Assembly (NCBI GenBank): GCA_963667425.1
Contig: OY763407.1
Location: 2,170,001-2,234,000, forward strand
Direction: 5' to 3'
DNA from: G963667425 sp963667425 [NCBI: bacterium]
GTDB taxonomy: Bacteria > UBP6 > UBA1177
DNA length: 64,000 bases
A program made the position numbers and the translations under genes. Shown here piece after piece: positions 27,825-36,613 of this stretch. The notes under the pieces are model-generated. The model did not search any database. It saw only the letters and a program-made list of their open reading frames with translations, and was not told the DNA's origin. Every line of letters starts with the position of its first letter. Positions within the stretch are counted from its first letter, which is position 1.

Positions 27825-28017
27825 GTTAAAAGAGAAATAGAGCATAAACAGGGAGTTAGAGTTACTTTTCAAATAAAAACATACCTGCCTCTAAAAGATT
27901 CACCGTTTTTTATGTTTTTCTGCAAATCTTTATTAAAAAATGTAACCATCTGATATTTCTGGGCTAAAACTTCACTATTCTCAATTGACTTTTTTATGGT
28001 TCAGGATAATGTTGTAT

Positions 28018-28070
28018 AAGCAGTCGCAAACCCGGCACTTGGGAACTCTTTCCCTTGGGAGCGACTGCTT
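28018..28070 (+). terminator. G+C-rich nested hairpin followed by CTTTTATTT
   Basis: AAGCAGTCGC (28018-28027) pairs perfectly with GCGACTGCTT (28061-28070). Inside, CCC pairs with GGG, and GGGAA with TTCCC around a CTCT loop. About 57% of the 53 bases are G/C in an A+T-rich genome. The T-rich tail is on the plus strand, although both neighbouring genes are on the minus strand. It may be a terminator for read-through or for an unseen small plus-strand RNA, or a repeated palindromic element. Confidence 0.5.
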
Positions 28071-28073
28071 CTT

Positions 28074-28733
28074 TTATTTAAAAGCCATACTACAAAGGTT
28101 TGATACCGGACATTTAGAGCATTCATGTTTCATTGGTCTGCATATTTTCTGCCCCAAAGTTACAAGATACCTGTTAAGCTCTTTCCAATATTTTTTAGGG
28201 AGAATTTCCATAAGCTTTAGTCTTGTCTCTTCAGGTTTATCAGTTTTTACTATTTCCCACATGTTGCTTATTCTGTGAACATGTGTATCAACACACATTT
28301 CATATTCATCAAACGCACGAATCATTACAAGAGAAGCAGTCTTTATTCCTATTCCAGGAAGTTCCACAAGTTTTTCAATTTTATCTGGAACAACAGAATT
28401 GTATTTTTTTATTATAGTTTCAGCCAGCTTTTTTAAGTTTTTAGCTTTTGTTTTATAGAAACCTACAGGATAAATCAGTTTTTGAAGTTCTTCTATAGAA
28501 AGTTTCACTGTAGATTTCGGGTCAGGTGCATTTTCAAACAGAGTTCTTGAAGATTTTGATGTAACTTCATCTTTAGTTCTTGCCGACAGCATTGTAGAAA
28601 CAAGTATCTGCCACGGAGAACTGCCGGCTTCCGTCATTAACTCAATAACAGGAACATAATCGAGGGTTACCGCCCAAGATTCCAGCTTTTTGTAAATAAT
28701 ATCAAAAGTTTTTTCATCCATTTTTCCGTACAT
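28074..28733 (-). CDS. nth: Endonuclease III
   Basis: 219 residues from the ATG at 28731-28733, which overlaps the ABC-F TAA (TAATG) with GGAG upstream; an upstream start at 28760 is possible. The helix-hairpin-helix LVELPGIGIKTASLVM carries the catalytic Lys, VDTHVHRISN carries the catalytic Asp, and the C-terminal 4Fe-4S ligands are C-x6-C-x2-C-x5-C (CRPMKHECSKCPVSNLC). It is a DNA glycosylase/AP lyase for oxidised pyrimidines. Coupled to the upstream ABC-F gene. Confidence 0.95.
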   Translation of the reverse strand: MYGKMDEKTFDIIYKKLESWAVTLDYVPVIELMTEAGSSPWQILVSTMLSARTKDEVTSKSSRTLFENAPDPKSTVKLSIEELQKLIYPVGFYKTKAKNLKKLAETIIKKYNSVVPDKIEKLVELPGIGIKTASLVMIRAFDEYEMCVDTHVHRISNMWEIVKTDKPEETRLKLMEILPKKYWKELNRYLVTLGQKICRPMKHECSKCPVSNLCSMAFK

Positions 28734-30592
28734 TATATCTTCTCCGAAAGTTCCGCCCATCTTTCTATTTTTTCATCAAGAACTTTTAATTTTGACTGAT
28801 ATAAAATTCCCCATTCTGAAAGCTCTTCCATACTTCCTTTTCCATCTGAAAGCTTTTGTTCCAGTTCATTGATTTCTTTTTCCAAAACATCTATTTCAGG
28901 TTCAAGTTTTTCCAGTTCGAATTTTTCCTTAAACGTAAGTTTTTTATCAGCTTTTAGTTCTCTCGGTTTTACATTTTCTTTTTTCGGTGTTTTTTCTTTT
29001 TCCAGCTTAGAAATGTTATTTTTAGCGACAAGAAAATAGTCTTCAACGGAACCTACATGTCCGGTTATTTTACCATTTCCATCGAAAGCAAAAATATAAT
29101 CGGTTGTTCTGTCAAGAAAATATCTGTCATGACTTACAACTATCAGACATCCTTTAAAACTGTCCAGAAAACTTTCAAGCAGAGAAAGCGTTTTAACATC
29201 AAGATCATTTGTCGGTTCGTCAAGAATTATAAAATTAGGATTATCCATAAGTATTTTTACAAGATACAATCTTTTCTGTTCGCCGCCGGAAAGTTTTTCT
29301 ATCGGGGTGTAATGAACAGAATCAGGAAAAAGAAAATATTCAAGCATCTGAGAAGCTGAAACAAATGAACCATCTTCATTATGAATAATTTCCCTATCAG
29401 ATTTTATATAATCCAGAACTCTTGTCTGCATTGGAAGTTCGTGAGTTTTCTGATCAAAATAACCAAAAAAAGTATTAACACCTTTTGTTATTGTGCCGGT
29501 ATCAGTCGCAATTTTTCCTGTTATTACATCGAGAAATGTCGATTTTCCACTTCCATTTGCACCTACAACACCTATTCTCTCACCTTTTTTAAAAGTATGA
29601 GAAAATTTATTTATAACAACATTTGAACCAAAGGATTTCGAGATGTTTTCTATTTCAAGAATCTGATTACCAAGCCTTTTTCCCTCAACTTTAAATTCGG
29701 TTGAAGCATCTTCCACAAGTTTTTCTCTGTTCACCATTCTGTCAATACTGTTTATTCTGGCCTTAGCTTTTGTGCTTCGTGCTCTGGCTCCTCTGTTGAA
29801 CCATTCAAGTTCTCTTTTAAGAACTGTCTTTATTCTGCTTTCTTCCTGCTGAAGGTTTTGTTCAAACTCCGCATGTTTTTCGAGATAATATTTATAGCCA
29901 CCTTTGTAATGAAGAATTTTTGAGCGGTGAATTTCATAAATGCTTGTACAGATACTATCAAGAAAATATCTGTCATGTGTAACCATTACAACAGCTTTTG
30001 ATGTTGAGACAAGATAATTTTCAAGCCACATTATAGTCTCAATATCAAGGTGATTTGTAGGCTCGTCAAGAATAAGAAGATTCGAATCCCTTATGAGCAT
30101 CTGGGCAAGAGCGACCTTTTTTATCATTCCACCTGAAAGTTCTTTCATCTTAGTTGAAAGGTCTTTTATTCCTAGAACATCCAAAATGGCTTTAATTTCA
30201 TGTTCAGCATCCCATGCCTGTATTGAATCTATTTTCTGTGTTATCTCTATAATATCTTTTTCTGTATAAGGATTAAGACAGCACGCCTCATATTCTCCGA
30301 TAAGCTTAAGTTTTGGATCATCAGAACTGAAAAGATGCTCAAGAATAGTGTTTTCAGGATTATAAAGAGGCTTCTGGTCCAGAATTGCCATCTTTAATAT
30401 ACTGTTTTTGGCTACGGTTCCTTCATCCGGTTCCACTGTGCCGCAAATTATCTTTAAAAGTGTGCTTTTTCCTGCTCCGTTTATACCTGTAAGAGCTATT
30501 TTTTCTCCTTCGTCGACAGAAAAGGAACTTTGTTCAAAAAGTCTCTTTTCTGCAAAATATTTCGAGATTCCGTAAGCTGATATTAAATTCAT
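28733..30592 (-). CDS. uup: ABC-F ATPase, Uup-like
   Basis: 619 residues with two ABC domains. Walker A sequences GINGAGKST (about 36-44) and GANGSGKST; signatures LSGGMIKKVALAQML and LSGGEQKRLYLV; Walker B LILDEPTNHLD and IILDEPTNDLD. There are no membrane helices, as in ABC-F translation factors. A basic linker with ARARSTKAKAR and a Lys/Glu coiled-coil C-terminus (about 540-619) fit Uup, which has been linked to ribosome function and DNA excision of transposons. Ends overlapping nth. Confidence 0.92.
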   Translation of the reverse strand: MNLISAYGISKYFAEKRLFEQSSFSVDEGEKIALTGINGAGKSTLLKIICGTVEPDEGTVAKNSILKMAILDQKPLYNPENTILEHLFSSDDPKLKLIGEYEACCLNPYTEKDIIEITQKIDSIQAWDAEHEIKAILDVLGIKDLSTKMKELSGGMIKKVALAQMLIRDSNLLILDEPTNHLDIETIMWLENYLVSTSKAVVMVTHDRYFLDSICTSIYEIHRSKILHYKGGYKYYLEKHAEFEQNLQQEESRIKTVLKRELEWFNRGARARSTKAKARINSIDRMVNREKLVEDASTEFKVEGKRLGNQILEIENISKSFGSNVVINKFSHTFKKGERIGVVGANGSGKSTFLDVITGKIATDTGTITKGVNTFFGYFDQKTHELPMQTRVLDYIKSDREIIHNEDGSFVSASQMLEYFLFPDSVHYTPIEKLSGGEQKRLYLVKILMDNPNFIILDEPTNDLDVKTLSLLESFLDSFKGCLIVVSHDRYFLDRTTDYIFAFDGNGKITGHVGSVEDYFLVAKNNISKLEKEKTPKKENVKPRELKADKKLTFKEKFELEKLEPEIDVLEKEINELEQKLSDGKGSMEELSEWGILYQSKLKVLDEKIERWAELSEKI

Positions 30593-30630
30593 TTTTTATC
30601 CGATAAATAGTTAAAAGATTTGGAATAAAA

Positions 30631-32184
30631 CTATTCCTCTGAAGATTTTTCACCGTTTGAAGCGTCTTTTTCGGCGTAATAACGTTCTCTCCTGTTTTTT
30701 AAAACCTCAAAAGCTCTGCTTATTTTTTCTTTTAAAGCTTCTCTTTTTTCTTTTGTAAGATATTTCTCTTCAAAAATTTTCTTCTGAAGTTCTTTTATTA
30801 TATTGAATGCTTCATTGAAACTCTTATTAAAATATGCTGTGTTTAAAGCTTCTTCCGCTTCTTTCATAAGATCTTTGTATTTTTCCTTTGAAACTTTATT
30901 AAACTCTGCCTTAAATGCATCTCTTTTTTCTTTTACAGTTTCAAAAGCTCCTTTTATTTTATCCCAAAGTTCATTCTGGTCTTCTCTTTTTATATTGGCA
31001 GTTTTAAGCTCATTCTGAAGATTTTTAAGTTCTTCCCAAATTTCGTTCTGCTTAATTTCATCATCCAGTTTTGAAAGAACAGTAGTAACATGCTCTGAAA
31101 GTTTGGAATAGTTACTTTTCCACTCCTGCTCCATCTCATCAAAATAAACTTTTTCCCGCTTCTTAAGAATTTCAAAAGCTTCACCCATCTTATCTTTCAG
31201 AATATGATACTTATCTCTTTCCATCTTAAGACCATTAAACTTTTCATTTGTACTTTTAAGCAGTTTCCATGCATCTTTGAATTTATCATAATTTTTTGCA
31301 GCATCAATACACTCTTCAACAAGCTGGCTCATCTTATCAAAATTTTCTTCTCTTATTTCGCCCATGCTTTCAAAATACTTTTTCTGTCTCTCTTTTAAAA
31401 CAGAAAACGCTTCATTCATGACATTTTTGAACATAAAACGGATATCTTCATCAATGACAACGCTTTTGATTTTTTCCTGAACATCCTGAAGTTTGGAAAA
31501 AATATCTTTAAAGTTTTCACCCTCTTTTGCAAAAACAAGAGCCTCATCAACAAGAGGAGAAATTTCATCGCAATTTTTCTTCTCTTCTTCCGCTCTGAGA
31601 GAATTTAAATGCTCAAAAGCTGAATCTATATCTCTTTTAAGTTCTTCGGCATGTTTTTTTATTATAATCTCATTTTTTAAAGAATCTTTTGCAAGCTCTT
31701 TAAGTTCCTGGTGTGCTTCTGCAGAAAAAGAAGTAAGTTTTAAAAATGAAGCTATCTTTTCCTTTAAAATCAAAGCTTCCTTTCTGCTTTCCCATGCTTT
31801 TTTCAGTTTACTGTTTTTATCCAGAACAAGCTCGCTATTTTCTAATACTGCATCATATGGAAATTTTTCATTTTCAACAAAGTTCCAGTCAAACTCCAAT
31901 TTACTGCCAAACCAGCTCTCAAAATCCAACGGTTCACATTTAAGCCAGTTTTCATTAACAAGCTGCTCAAATGTTTCAACGTTTCCGGTATCTTCCTTAA
32001 TATCGCTTTTTTTAAAGATATTGACATGAACAATTACTGACTGAGTTACATCAAGACCTTCAATTGCACGATATGAAAAAGTAAAAAAAGCATCGCTTTG
32101 AATACCATTTTCAGTTAAAACACCGTTTAAAAAAACTCTTCCGTTATCATTTTTTTGTAAAGAAACAGCAAATTCTTTCTGCAT
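30631..32184 (-). CDS. Helical repeat protein with DUF349-like repeats
   Basis: 517 residues, cytosolic, very rich in Lys and Glu. After an N-terminal beta-type domain of about 100 residues come about four tandem helical repeats with a period of roughly 77-78 residues. Each repeat ends in a phrase such as AFSVLKERQKKYF, AFEILKKREKVYF, AFETVKEKRDAF or AFEVLKNRRERYY. This spacing and the Trp/Leu-rich helix before it resemble DUF349 repeats, whose function is not known. It is the first gene of the uup-nth run. Confidence 0.75.
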   Translation of the reverse strand: MQKEFAVSLQKNDNGRVFLNGVLTENGIQSDAFFTFSYRAIEGLDVTQSVIVHVNIFKKSDIKEDTGNVETFEQLVNENWLKCEPLDFESWFGSKLEFDWNFVENEKFPYDAVLENSELVLDKNSKLKKAWESRKEALILKEKIASFLKLTSFSAEAHQELKELAKDSLKNEIIIKKHAEELKRDIDSAFEHLNSLRAEEEKKNCDEISPLVDEALVFAKEGENFKDIFSKLQDVQEKIKSVVIDEDIRFMFKNVMNEAFSVLKERQKKYFESMGEIREENFDKMSQLVEECIDAAKNYDKFKDAWKLLKSTNEKFNGLKMERDKYHILKDKMGEAFEILKKREKVYFDEMEQEWKSNYSKLSEHVTTVLSKLDDEIKQNEIWEELKNLQNELKTANIKREDQNELWDKIKGAFETVKEKRDAFKAEFNKVSKEKYKDLMKEAEEALNTAYFNKSFNEAFNIIKELQKKIFEEKYLTKEKREALKEKISRAFEVLKNRRERYYAEKDASNGEKSSEE

Positions 32185-32311
32185 AAAAAAACCTCAATAT
32201 AACAGTTACATCAGCTTTATACAGGAAAAAAAAGAAAAACTCCAGAAAAAACAAATACAAACATCAAATAATCCTCACAAAAACCTTAAAAATCTCTTTT
32301 TTTTACAAAAA

Positions 32312-32339
32312 AAATTTTTCTCTTATTATCTCTATTGCC
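32312..32339 (+). promoter_or_regulatory. Candidate promoter for the PLD-like gene
   Basis: TTTACA and TATTAT separated by 16 bases, with the TTG start at 32359 about 20 bases downstream. Confidence 0.45.
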
Positions 32340-32358
32340 TTAAATAGGGAGGAACGGA

Positions 32359-33417
32359 TTGAAAAGACAAAAATCTTTTAAAATAATTGAAAAAATATTA
32401 CTTATCATAATTCCTTTGATCTTTTTTCTTTTTACATATGAAAAACCTCAGAAGGAAGAAGAAAAACCTGAAAATCACACAGAAACCGTACAACAGGAAA
32501 ATCCACCTGAAAAAAAACCTTCAATTTCCGAAAATCAAAATAATTATGGAACGCTTTTTAATGAAGAAATAACAGATTTCATAATTAATGAAATTAACAA
32601 CGCACAATCAGAAATAAAAGGCGTAACTTATACTTTTTCAAACAAAAAAATAGCTGCAGCTCTTAAAGAAGCAACAGAAAGAGGCGTCAACGTTTCTATT
32701 TTTTATGGAAAAGGAAGTAACATTCAACATATGGACGGCGTTTATTTAAGAACAATGGACAGAGGAATTCTTCATGAGAAATTCCTGATAATTGATGACA
32801 TCATACTTATTTCATCATCAAACTTATCCTCCGACAAAAGTTCAAACAGCGCCATATGGTTTAAAAATGCACCAAACCTCAAAACGATTCTGGAAAAGGA
32901 AATCTCCGATCTGTTTGCTCCTGTATATAACAAAAAATGTGAAAAAGGGTGCAGTTTCGAATATGGCAAGATTTATTTTTCACCAGGGAAAAACTGCACA
33001 GAAATCAAAAAAGAGATAACAACAGGGCAAAAAGAAACTTTTCTTGCACTCTACACAGCTACATTAAAAAATCCGATGATGAGCGGAATCAAACAGCAGC
33101 TTACGAAAAAAGTTAAAGTTTCATCAATAATGGATAACTGGAATGTTGAAGAGGAAATGCCTGTAAATAAAAAAGCATGCAGCTACATAAAAAATCGTGG
33201 AGGCAAATGCGAAATGTGGGATGAAAAAGAACAGGGGAAAAAATTCCACCATAAATTTGCACTTATAGACAATAAAAAGCTTATCTTCGGATCCATGAAC
33301 TGGACATCTTCCGGCTGTTATAAAAACAGAGAAATAACTATTGTCACTGAAAATGAAGAAATAGTCTCTGGTTTTGTAAAATACAAGGATGAACTCAAAT
33401 CATCTTTTGGATTATAA
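32359..33417 (+). CDS. Membrane-anchored phospholipase D-like protein
   Basis: 352 residues. The start is a TTG, decided by GGGAGG six bases upstream (32347-32352). One hydrophobic anchor (ILLIIIPLIFFLF, about 13-25) is followed by a Glu/Pro-rich linker and two HKD motifs: HEKFLIIDD with SSSNLSSDKSSNS behind it, and HHKFALIDN followed by GSMNWTSSG. Both His, Lys and Asp are present, so the active site looks complete. PLD enzymes act on phospholipids or nucleic acids; the substrate is not predictable here. The 3' end overlaps the convergent tmk by 23 bases. Confidence 0.88.
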   Translation: MKRQKSFKIIEKILLIIIPLIFFLFTYEKPQKEEEKPENHTETVQQENPPEKKPSISENQNNYGTLFNEEITDFIINEINNAQSEIKGVTYTFSNKKIAAALKEATERGVNVSIFYGKGSNIQHMDGVYLRTMDRGILHEKFLIIDDIILISSSNLSSDKSSNSAIWFKNAPNLKTILEKEISDLFAPVYNKKCEKGCSFEYGKIYFSPGKNCTEIKKEITTGQKETFLALYTATLKNPMMSGIKQQLTKKVKVSSIMDNWNVEEEMPVNKKACSYIKNRGGKCEMWDEKEQGKKFHHKFALIDNKKLIFGSMNWTSSGCYKNREITIVTENEEIVSGFVKYKDELKSSFGL

Positions 33418-33991
33418 ACCAGGCTTTTTCCGCTATTACTTCTGCACTATCATTACCATCAAGAATTTCAACAGACATTTCTCTCTTATATTTTTTTATA
33501 AGAAAATCGTAGTTGGCATCGATTTTTTCAAGAAAATCCCTTTTCTCAAAAATCTCTCTGGTTTCCAGACGTGAATCTATTCTTTTAAGAGCATTATCAA
33601 CAGAAACAGAAATAAAAAAAGTAAGGTCGGGATTAACGGCAAATTTATTCAGAGATTCTACCCACGACATTTCGTTTCTTACAGACTGATAAGCCATTGA
33701 AGAAAGCTTATAACGATCACAAAGAACTATTTTGCCACGCTTAACAGCAGGAAAAACATCATTTTCAATATGATTAAGCCTGTCGGCAGCAAAAAGAAGA
33801 GCCATAATTCTATGAGAAGCGTCAGAATCACTGCCCGATTTTAAAAGAGTTCTTATCTCTTTTCCAACATTAAATGATGTCGGCTCGGAAGTTATATGAA
33901 CCTTTTCATTAACAGATTCAAGCTTTTCAGCAATATTTTTTATCAGCGTTGACTTTCCGCTTCCGTCAATCCCTTCAAAAACAATAAACAT
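33395..33991 (-). CDS. tmk: Thymidylate kinase
   Basis: 198 residues. P-loop FEGIDGSGKSTLI (about 4-16), CDRYKLSSMAYQ (the DR(Y/H) motif), and a LID region with DSRLETREIFEKRDF. It phosphorylates dTMP to dTDP. Its ATG shares one base with the TAA of the upstream phosphorylase gene, coupling pyrimidine salvage and dTTP synthesis. Its 3' end runs 23 bases into the PLD-like gene on the opposite strand. Confidence 0.95.
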   Translation of the reverse strand: MFIVFEGIDGSGKSTLIKNIAEKLESVNEKVHITSEPTSFNVGKEIRTLLKSGSDSDASHRIMALLFAADRLNHIENDVFPAVKRGKIVLCDRYKLSSMAYQSVRNEMSWVESLNKFAVNPDLTFFISVSVDNALKRIDSRLETREIFEKRDFLEKIDANYDFLIKKYKREMSVEILDGNDSAEVIAEKAWFIIQKMI

Positions 33992-35295
33992 TACAACTGT
34001 CCCAGAATCAGCTCTTCATTATTTGTAAGAGTTTCCGTTATTTCGTAACATCCTTCAAGATAAGCGTTGGCAGCTTTAAGCTTTTCATCTGAGTTATAGT
34101 AGATAGTATAAAGAGTATCCCCTTTCTTAACTGCATCTCTTACCTTACGGTTAAGAATAAAACCTACAGCCGGGTCAACATCATCTTCCTTTTTAACTCT
34201 TCCGCCGCCAAGCTGAACAAGAGCTTTACCCATATTAAGAGCATTAATACCGTTAACAAAACCATCCTTTTCAGCTTTAACTTCTATTGAATAATCAGCT
34301 TTAGGCATTAAAGAATAATCTTCTACAGCATTTACGTCTCCACCCTGATATTTAACAATTTCAATTAGTTTTTTAAGAGCAGAACCATCATCGATGGTTT
34401 TCTGAGCCATAGCTTCACCCTCTTCAATAGTCTCAGTAAGACCGTGAAGCTTTAAAAGCATAGCAGCCATTCTTAAAGTCAGTTCTGAAACCTGTGGAAT
34501 ATATTTACCCTTAAGAACTTCAACACTCTCAATAATTTCAAGAGAATTGCCGACAGCATAACCAAGCGGCTCATTCATATTACTGAAAACAACAGTAACC
34601 TTCTTACCAAGCTCTTCACCAATACCTTTCATTGTTACAGCAAGCTTTTCAGCATCTTCTCTGGTCTTCATAAAAGCGCCATTACCAACCTTTACATCAA
34701 GGATAAGACCATCAATACCTTCTGCCATCTTTTTACTCATGATGGAGCTTGAAATAAGAGGAATTGATTCAACAGTTCCTGTAACATCACGAAGAGCATA
34801 AAGCTTTTTATCCAGAGGAGCTATTTCTGGAGTCTGACCTATAAGGGAAACGCCGACTTTTTTAACTTCATCCTCAAAAGCTTCAAGATCAAGATTAACA
34901 TTGAATCCAGGAATAGATTCAAGCTTATCAAGAGTTCCGCCAGTATGACCTAAACCTCTGCCGGAAATCATAGGAACTTTGAGACCAAGTGCACCCAAAA
35001 CCGGAGCAAGCGGAATTGAAATTTTATCGCCAACTCCGCCGGTAGAATGCTTATCAACCTTTATTCCTTCGATATTGGAAAAATCCATCACCTTACCGGA
35101 ATGAAGCATAGTGTAAGCCCATGTTCCAAGTTCCTCACTATCCATACCGTTGATAAAAACAGCCATAATCATTGCAGCCATCTGATAATCCTTTAAAGAA
35201 CCATCCATATAGCTCTCAAGAAAATATTTTATATCCTCTGAAGCAAGCTTTTTTTTATCTCTCTTATCTGAAATAATGTCATAAAAAAGTCTCAT
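33991..35295 (-). CDS. deoA: Thymidine/pyrimidine-nucleoside phosphorylase
   Basis: 434 residues, the same length as classic pyrimidine-nucleoside phosphorylases. Signature block VDKHSTGGVGDKISIPLAP and SGRGLGHTGGTLDKLE (about 80-125); KKLYALRDVTGTV; C-terminal GRVKKEDDVDPAVG domain. It converts thymidine/uridine plus phosphate into base and (deoxy)ribose-1-phosphate in salvage. DeoA versus Pdp cannot be decided without alignment. It heads the deoA-tmk pair behind its own promoter. Confidence 0.93.
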   Translation of the reverse strand: MRLFYDIISDKRDKKKLASEDIKYFLESYMDGSLKDYQMAAMIMAVFINGMDSEELGTWAYTMLHSGKVMDFSNIEGIKVDKHSTGGVGDKISIPLAPVLGALGLKVPMISGRGLGHTGGTLDKLESIPGFNVNLDLEAFEDEVKKVGVSLIGQTPEIAPLDKKLYALRDVTGTVESIPLISSSIMSKKMAEGIDGLILDVKVGNGAFMKTREDAEKLAVTMKGIGEELGKKVTVVFSNMNEPLGYAVGNSLEIIESVEVLKGKYIPQVSELTLRMAAMLLKLHGLTETIEEGEAMAQKTIDDGSALKKLIEIVKYQGGDVNAVEDYSLMPKADYSIEVKAEKDGFVNGINALNMGKALVQLGGGRVKKEDDVDPAVGFILNRKVRDAVKKGDTLYTIYYNSDEKLKAANAYLEGCYEITETLTNNEELILGQL

Positions 35296-35327
35296 AAATC
35301 CCCCTTAAAGAACAAAAAATAAAAGCG

Positions 35328-35356
35328 ATTATATTAATTTAAAAAGCAAATGTAAA
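35328..35356 (-). promoter_or_regulatory. Promoter for deoA-tmk
   Basis: Minus-strand TTTACA and a perfect TATAAT with a 17-base spacer. Confidence 0.65.
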
Positions 35357-35397
35357 ATTTAGAATGAATAAAATTCATTTTCAGGAACTTCTTTTAA

Positions 35398-35426
35398 TTG
35401 ACATAAAAAACGTTTGCATTTAATCT
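35398..35426 (+). promoter_or_regulatory. Promoter for the lipoprotein at 35463
   Basis: Perfect TTGACA and TAATCT with a 17-base spacer, about 37 bases before the ATG. Confidence 0.65.
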
Positions 35427-35462
35427 TTATTCAGAATTTTTACACAATTAATGGAGTACCAC

Positions 35463-36596
35463 ATGAAACCCTTGGCAATTTTAGCTCTTATTTTTATGAT
35501 TTTAATTTCATGCGACGACTCAACAAAAAATGCCGAAGATGGAAAATCCTCATACGGAGCATCATCAACAACAACAAATCTGGAATTTAACATTACAATG
35601 CTGAATCAGACAAAAACAACATTTACAGGCAAAAAAATCGGAACAGAAACAATTTTTGAGCAGGAATTCGTCAAGTATGAAGCCAAATCAAATTCATCAA
35701 CAGATGAAATATACTTTAAACCGTATCCTGTAGGAAACAGTTCAACAATAACATTTGGAGGACTCAAAACCAACACAGACATAGAAATAACACCTCATGA
35801 ACCTGTAACCGTTGAGCTCTACCCTACGATAAACAAAGAAACGGCATACACTGGTGATTTTGATGTAAAACTTCCTGGAATGAGCACAAAAAGCACGGTA
35901 ACCCTGTCAGGCACATACAAACTTGTTTCAGATAATGATTCCGTAGAAACATCTATGGGAACAGTTCACGGACTAAACCACTACACAGGAAGTGGAACCG
36001 TTACAGGAAACGACCTTCCGGTTTATCTTAAAAACATACCTCTGACAGCTGAAGTATGGTACAGCCCTGAACTTGGAGCAGCAATAAAATATCGAGTACC
36101 TGAACTTGGAATAGGCGGAGACATAACAGGAACACTTGATTTTGACACAGAAGTAGCAGAAGGTTACGCATCAGTAAGAAAAATCGGTATAATCAACGAA
36201 AATAACCATTCATTTGAACTTAACACATATGAAGCTTTCGGCAAATTTGATGCAGACAAAAATACACATGCAAAAATGCTCCTTGAAATCAGATACATCG
36301 ATGAAGAAAAAGCAAAAACAGCAGCTGCACCGGGCTATCCGTCAACAAACATTGAATTTGGAGTACCGAACGGATATTTTCCATCAACACTTACAGAATC
36401 ATCAGTGAGTATATTCCATCCTGAAGAAAATGGCAAAGGATACAAATTCTTTATCGGATACGTAGATCAGGCATCCAAAAATTCAACAATAAATCCAGTT
36501 TCATATCACATAAAAGTATCGGCGGACACTGATATCACACCAGATATGCGTGTTACAGCAAGAATTTATTACAAGAGAATGTCTGAGACAGAGTAA
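35463..36596 (+). CDS. Lipoprotein of unknown function
   Basis: 377 residues from the ATG at 35463, set by GGAG six bases upstream; an ATG at 35451 lies inside the ribosome site context. Signal MKPLAILALIFMILISC with lipobox LISC and Asp at +2 and +3. The mature part is Thr/Ser/Gly-rich and beta-type, with repeated threonine strands (TFTGKKIGTETIF; GTYKLVSD), suggesting beta-sandwich domains. No Cys besides the lipidated one. No family recognised. Transcribed alone; its 3' end is 17 bases from the convergent vWA lipoprotein. Confidence 0.82.
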   Translation: MKPLAILALIFMILISCDDSTKNAEDGKSSYGASSTTTNLEFNITMLNQTKTTFTGKKIGTETIFEQEFVKYEAKSNSSTDEIYFKPYPVGNSSTITFGGLKTNTDIEITPHEPVTVELYPTINKETAYTGDFDVKLPGMSTKSTVTLSGTYKLVSDNDSVETSMGTVHGLNHYTGSGTVTGNDLPVYLKNIPLTAEVWYSPELGAAIKYRVPELGIGGDITGTLDFDTEVAEGYASVRKIGIINENNHSFELNTYEAFGKFDADKNTHAKMLLEIRYIDEEKAKTAAAPGYPSTNIEFGVPNGYFPSTLTESSVSIFHPEENGKGYKFFIGYVDQASKNSTINPVSYHIKVSADTDITPDMRVTARIYYKRMSETE

Positions 36597-36613
36597 AAAT
36601 CATTATAGAATTT

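Larger units (their letters stand above)
27756..28073. other. 318-bp gap between ileS and nth
   Basis: Holds the ileS promoter (27797-27824, minus) and a compact G+C-rich hairpin element (28018-28070) next to the nth stop. The remaining 190 bases are A+T-rich with no open frame worth calling and no T-box or tRNA. Confidence 0.6.

Noticed and set aside
27756-27985. T-box riboswitch upstream of ileS
   Set aside because: No T-box consensus, and the predicted promoter leaves only a leader of about 35 bases.
31493-32029. 178-codon plus-strand open frame opposite the DUF349-like gene
   Set aside because: It mirrors the Lys/Glu-rich codons of the minus-strand gene and gives a Ser/Phe-rich low-complexity protein without ribosome site or family features.
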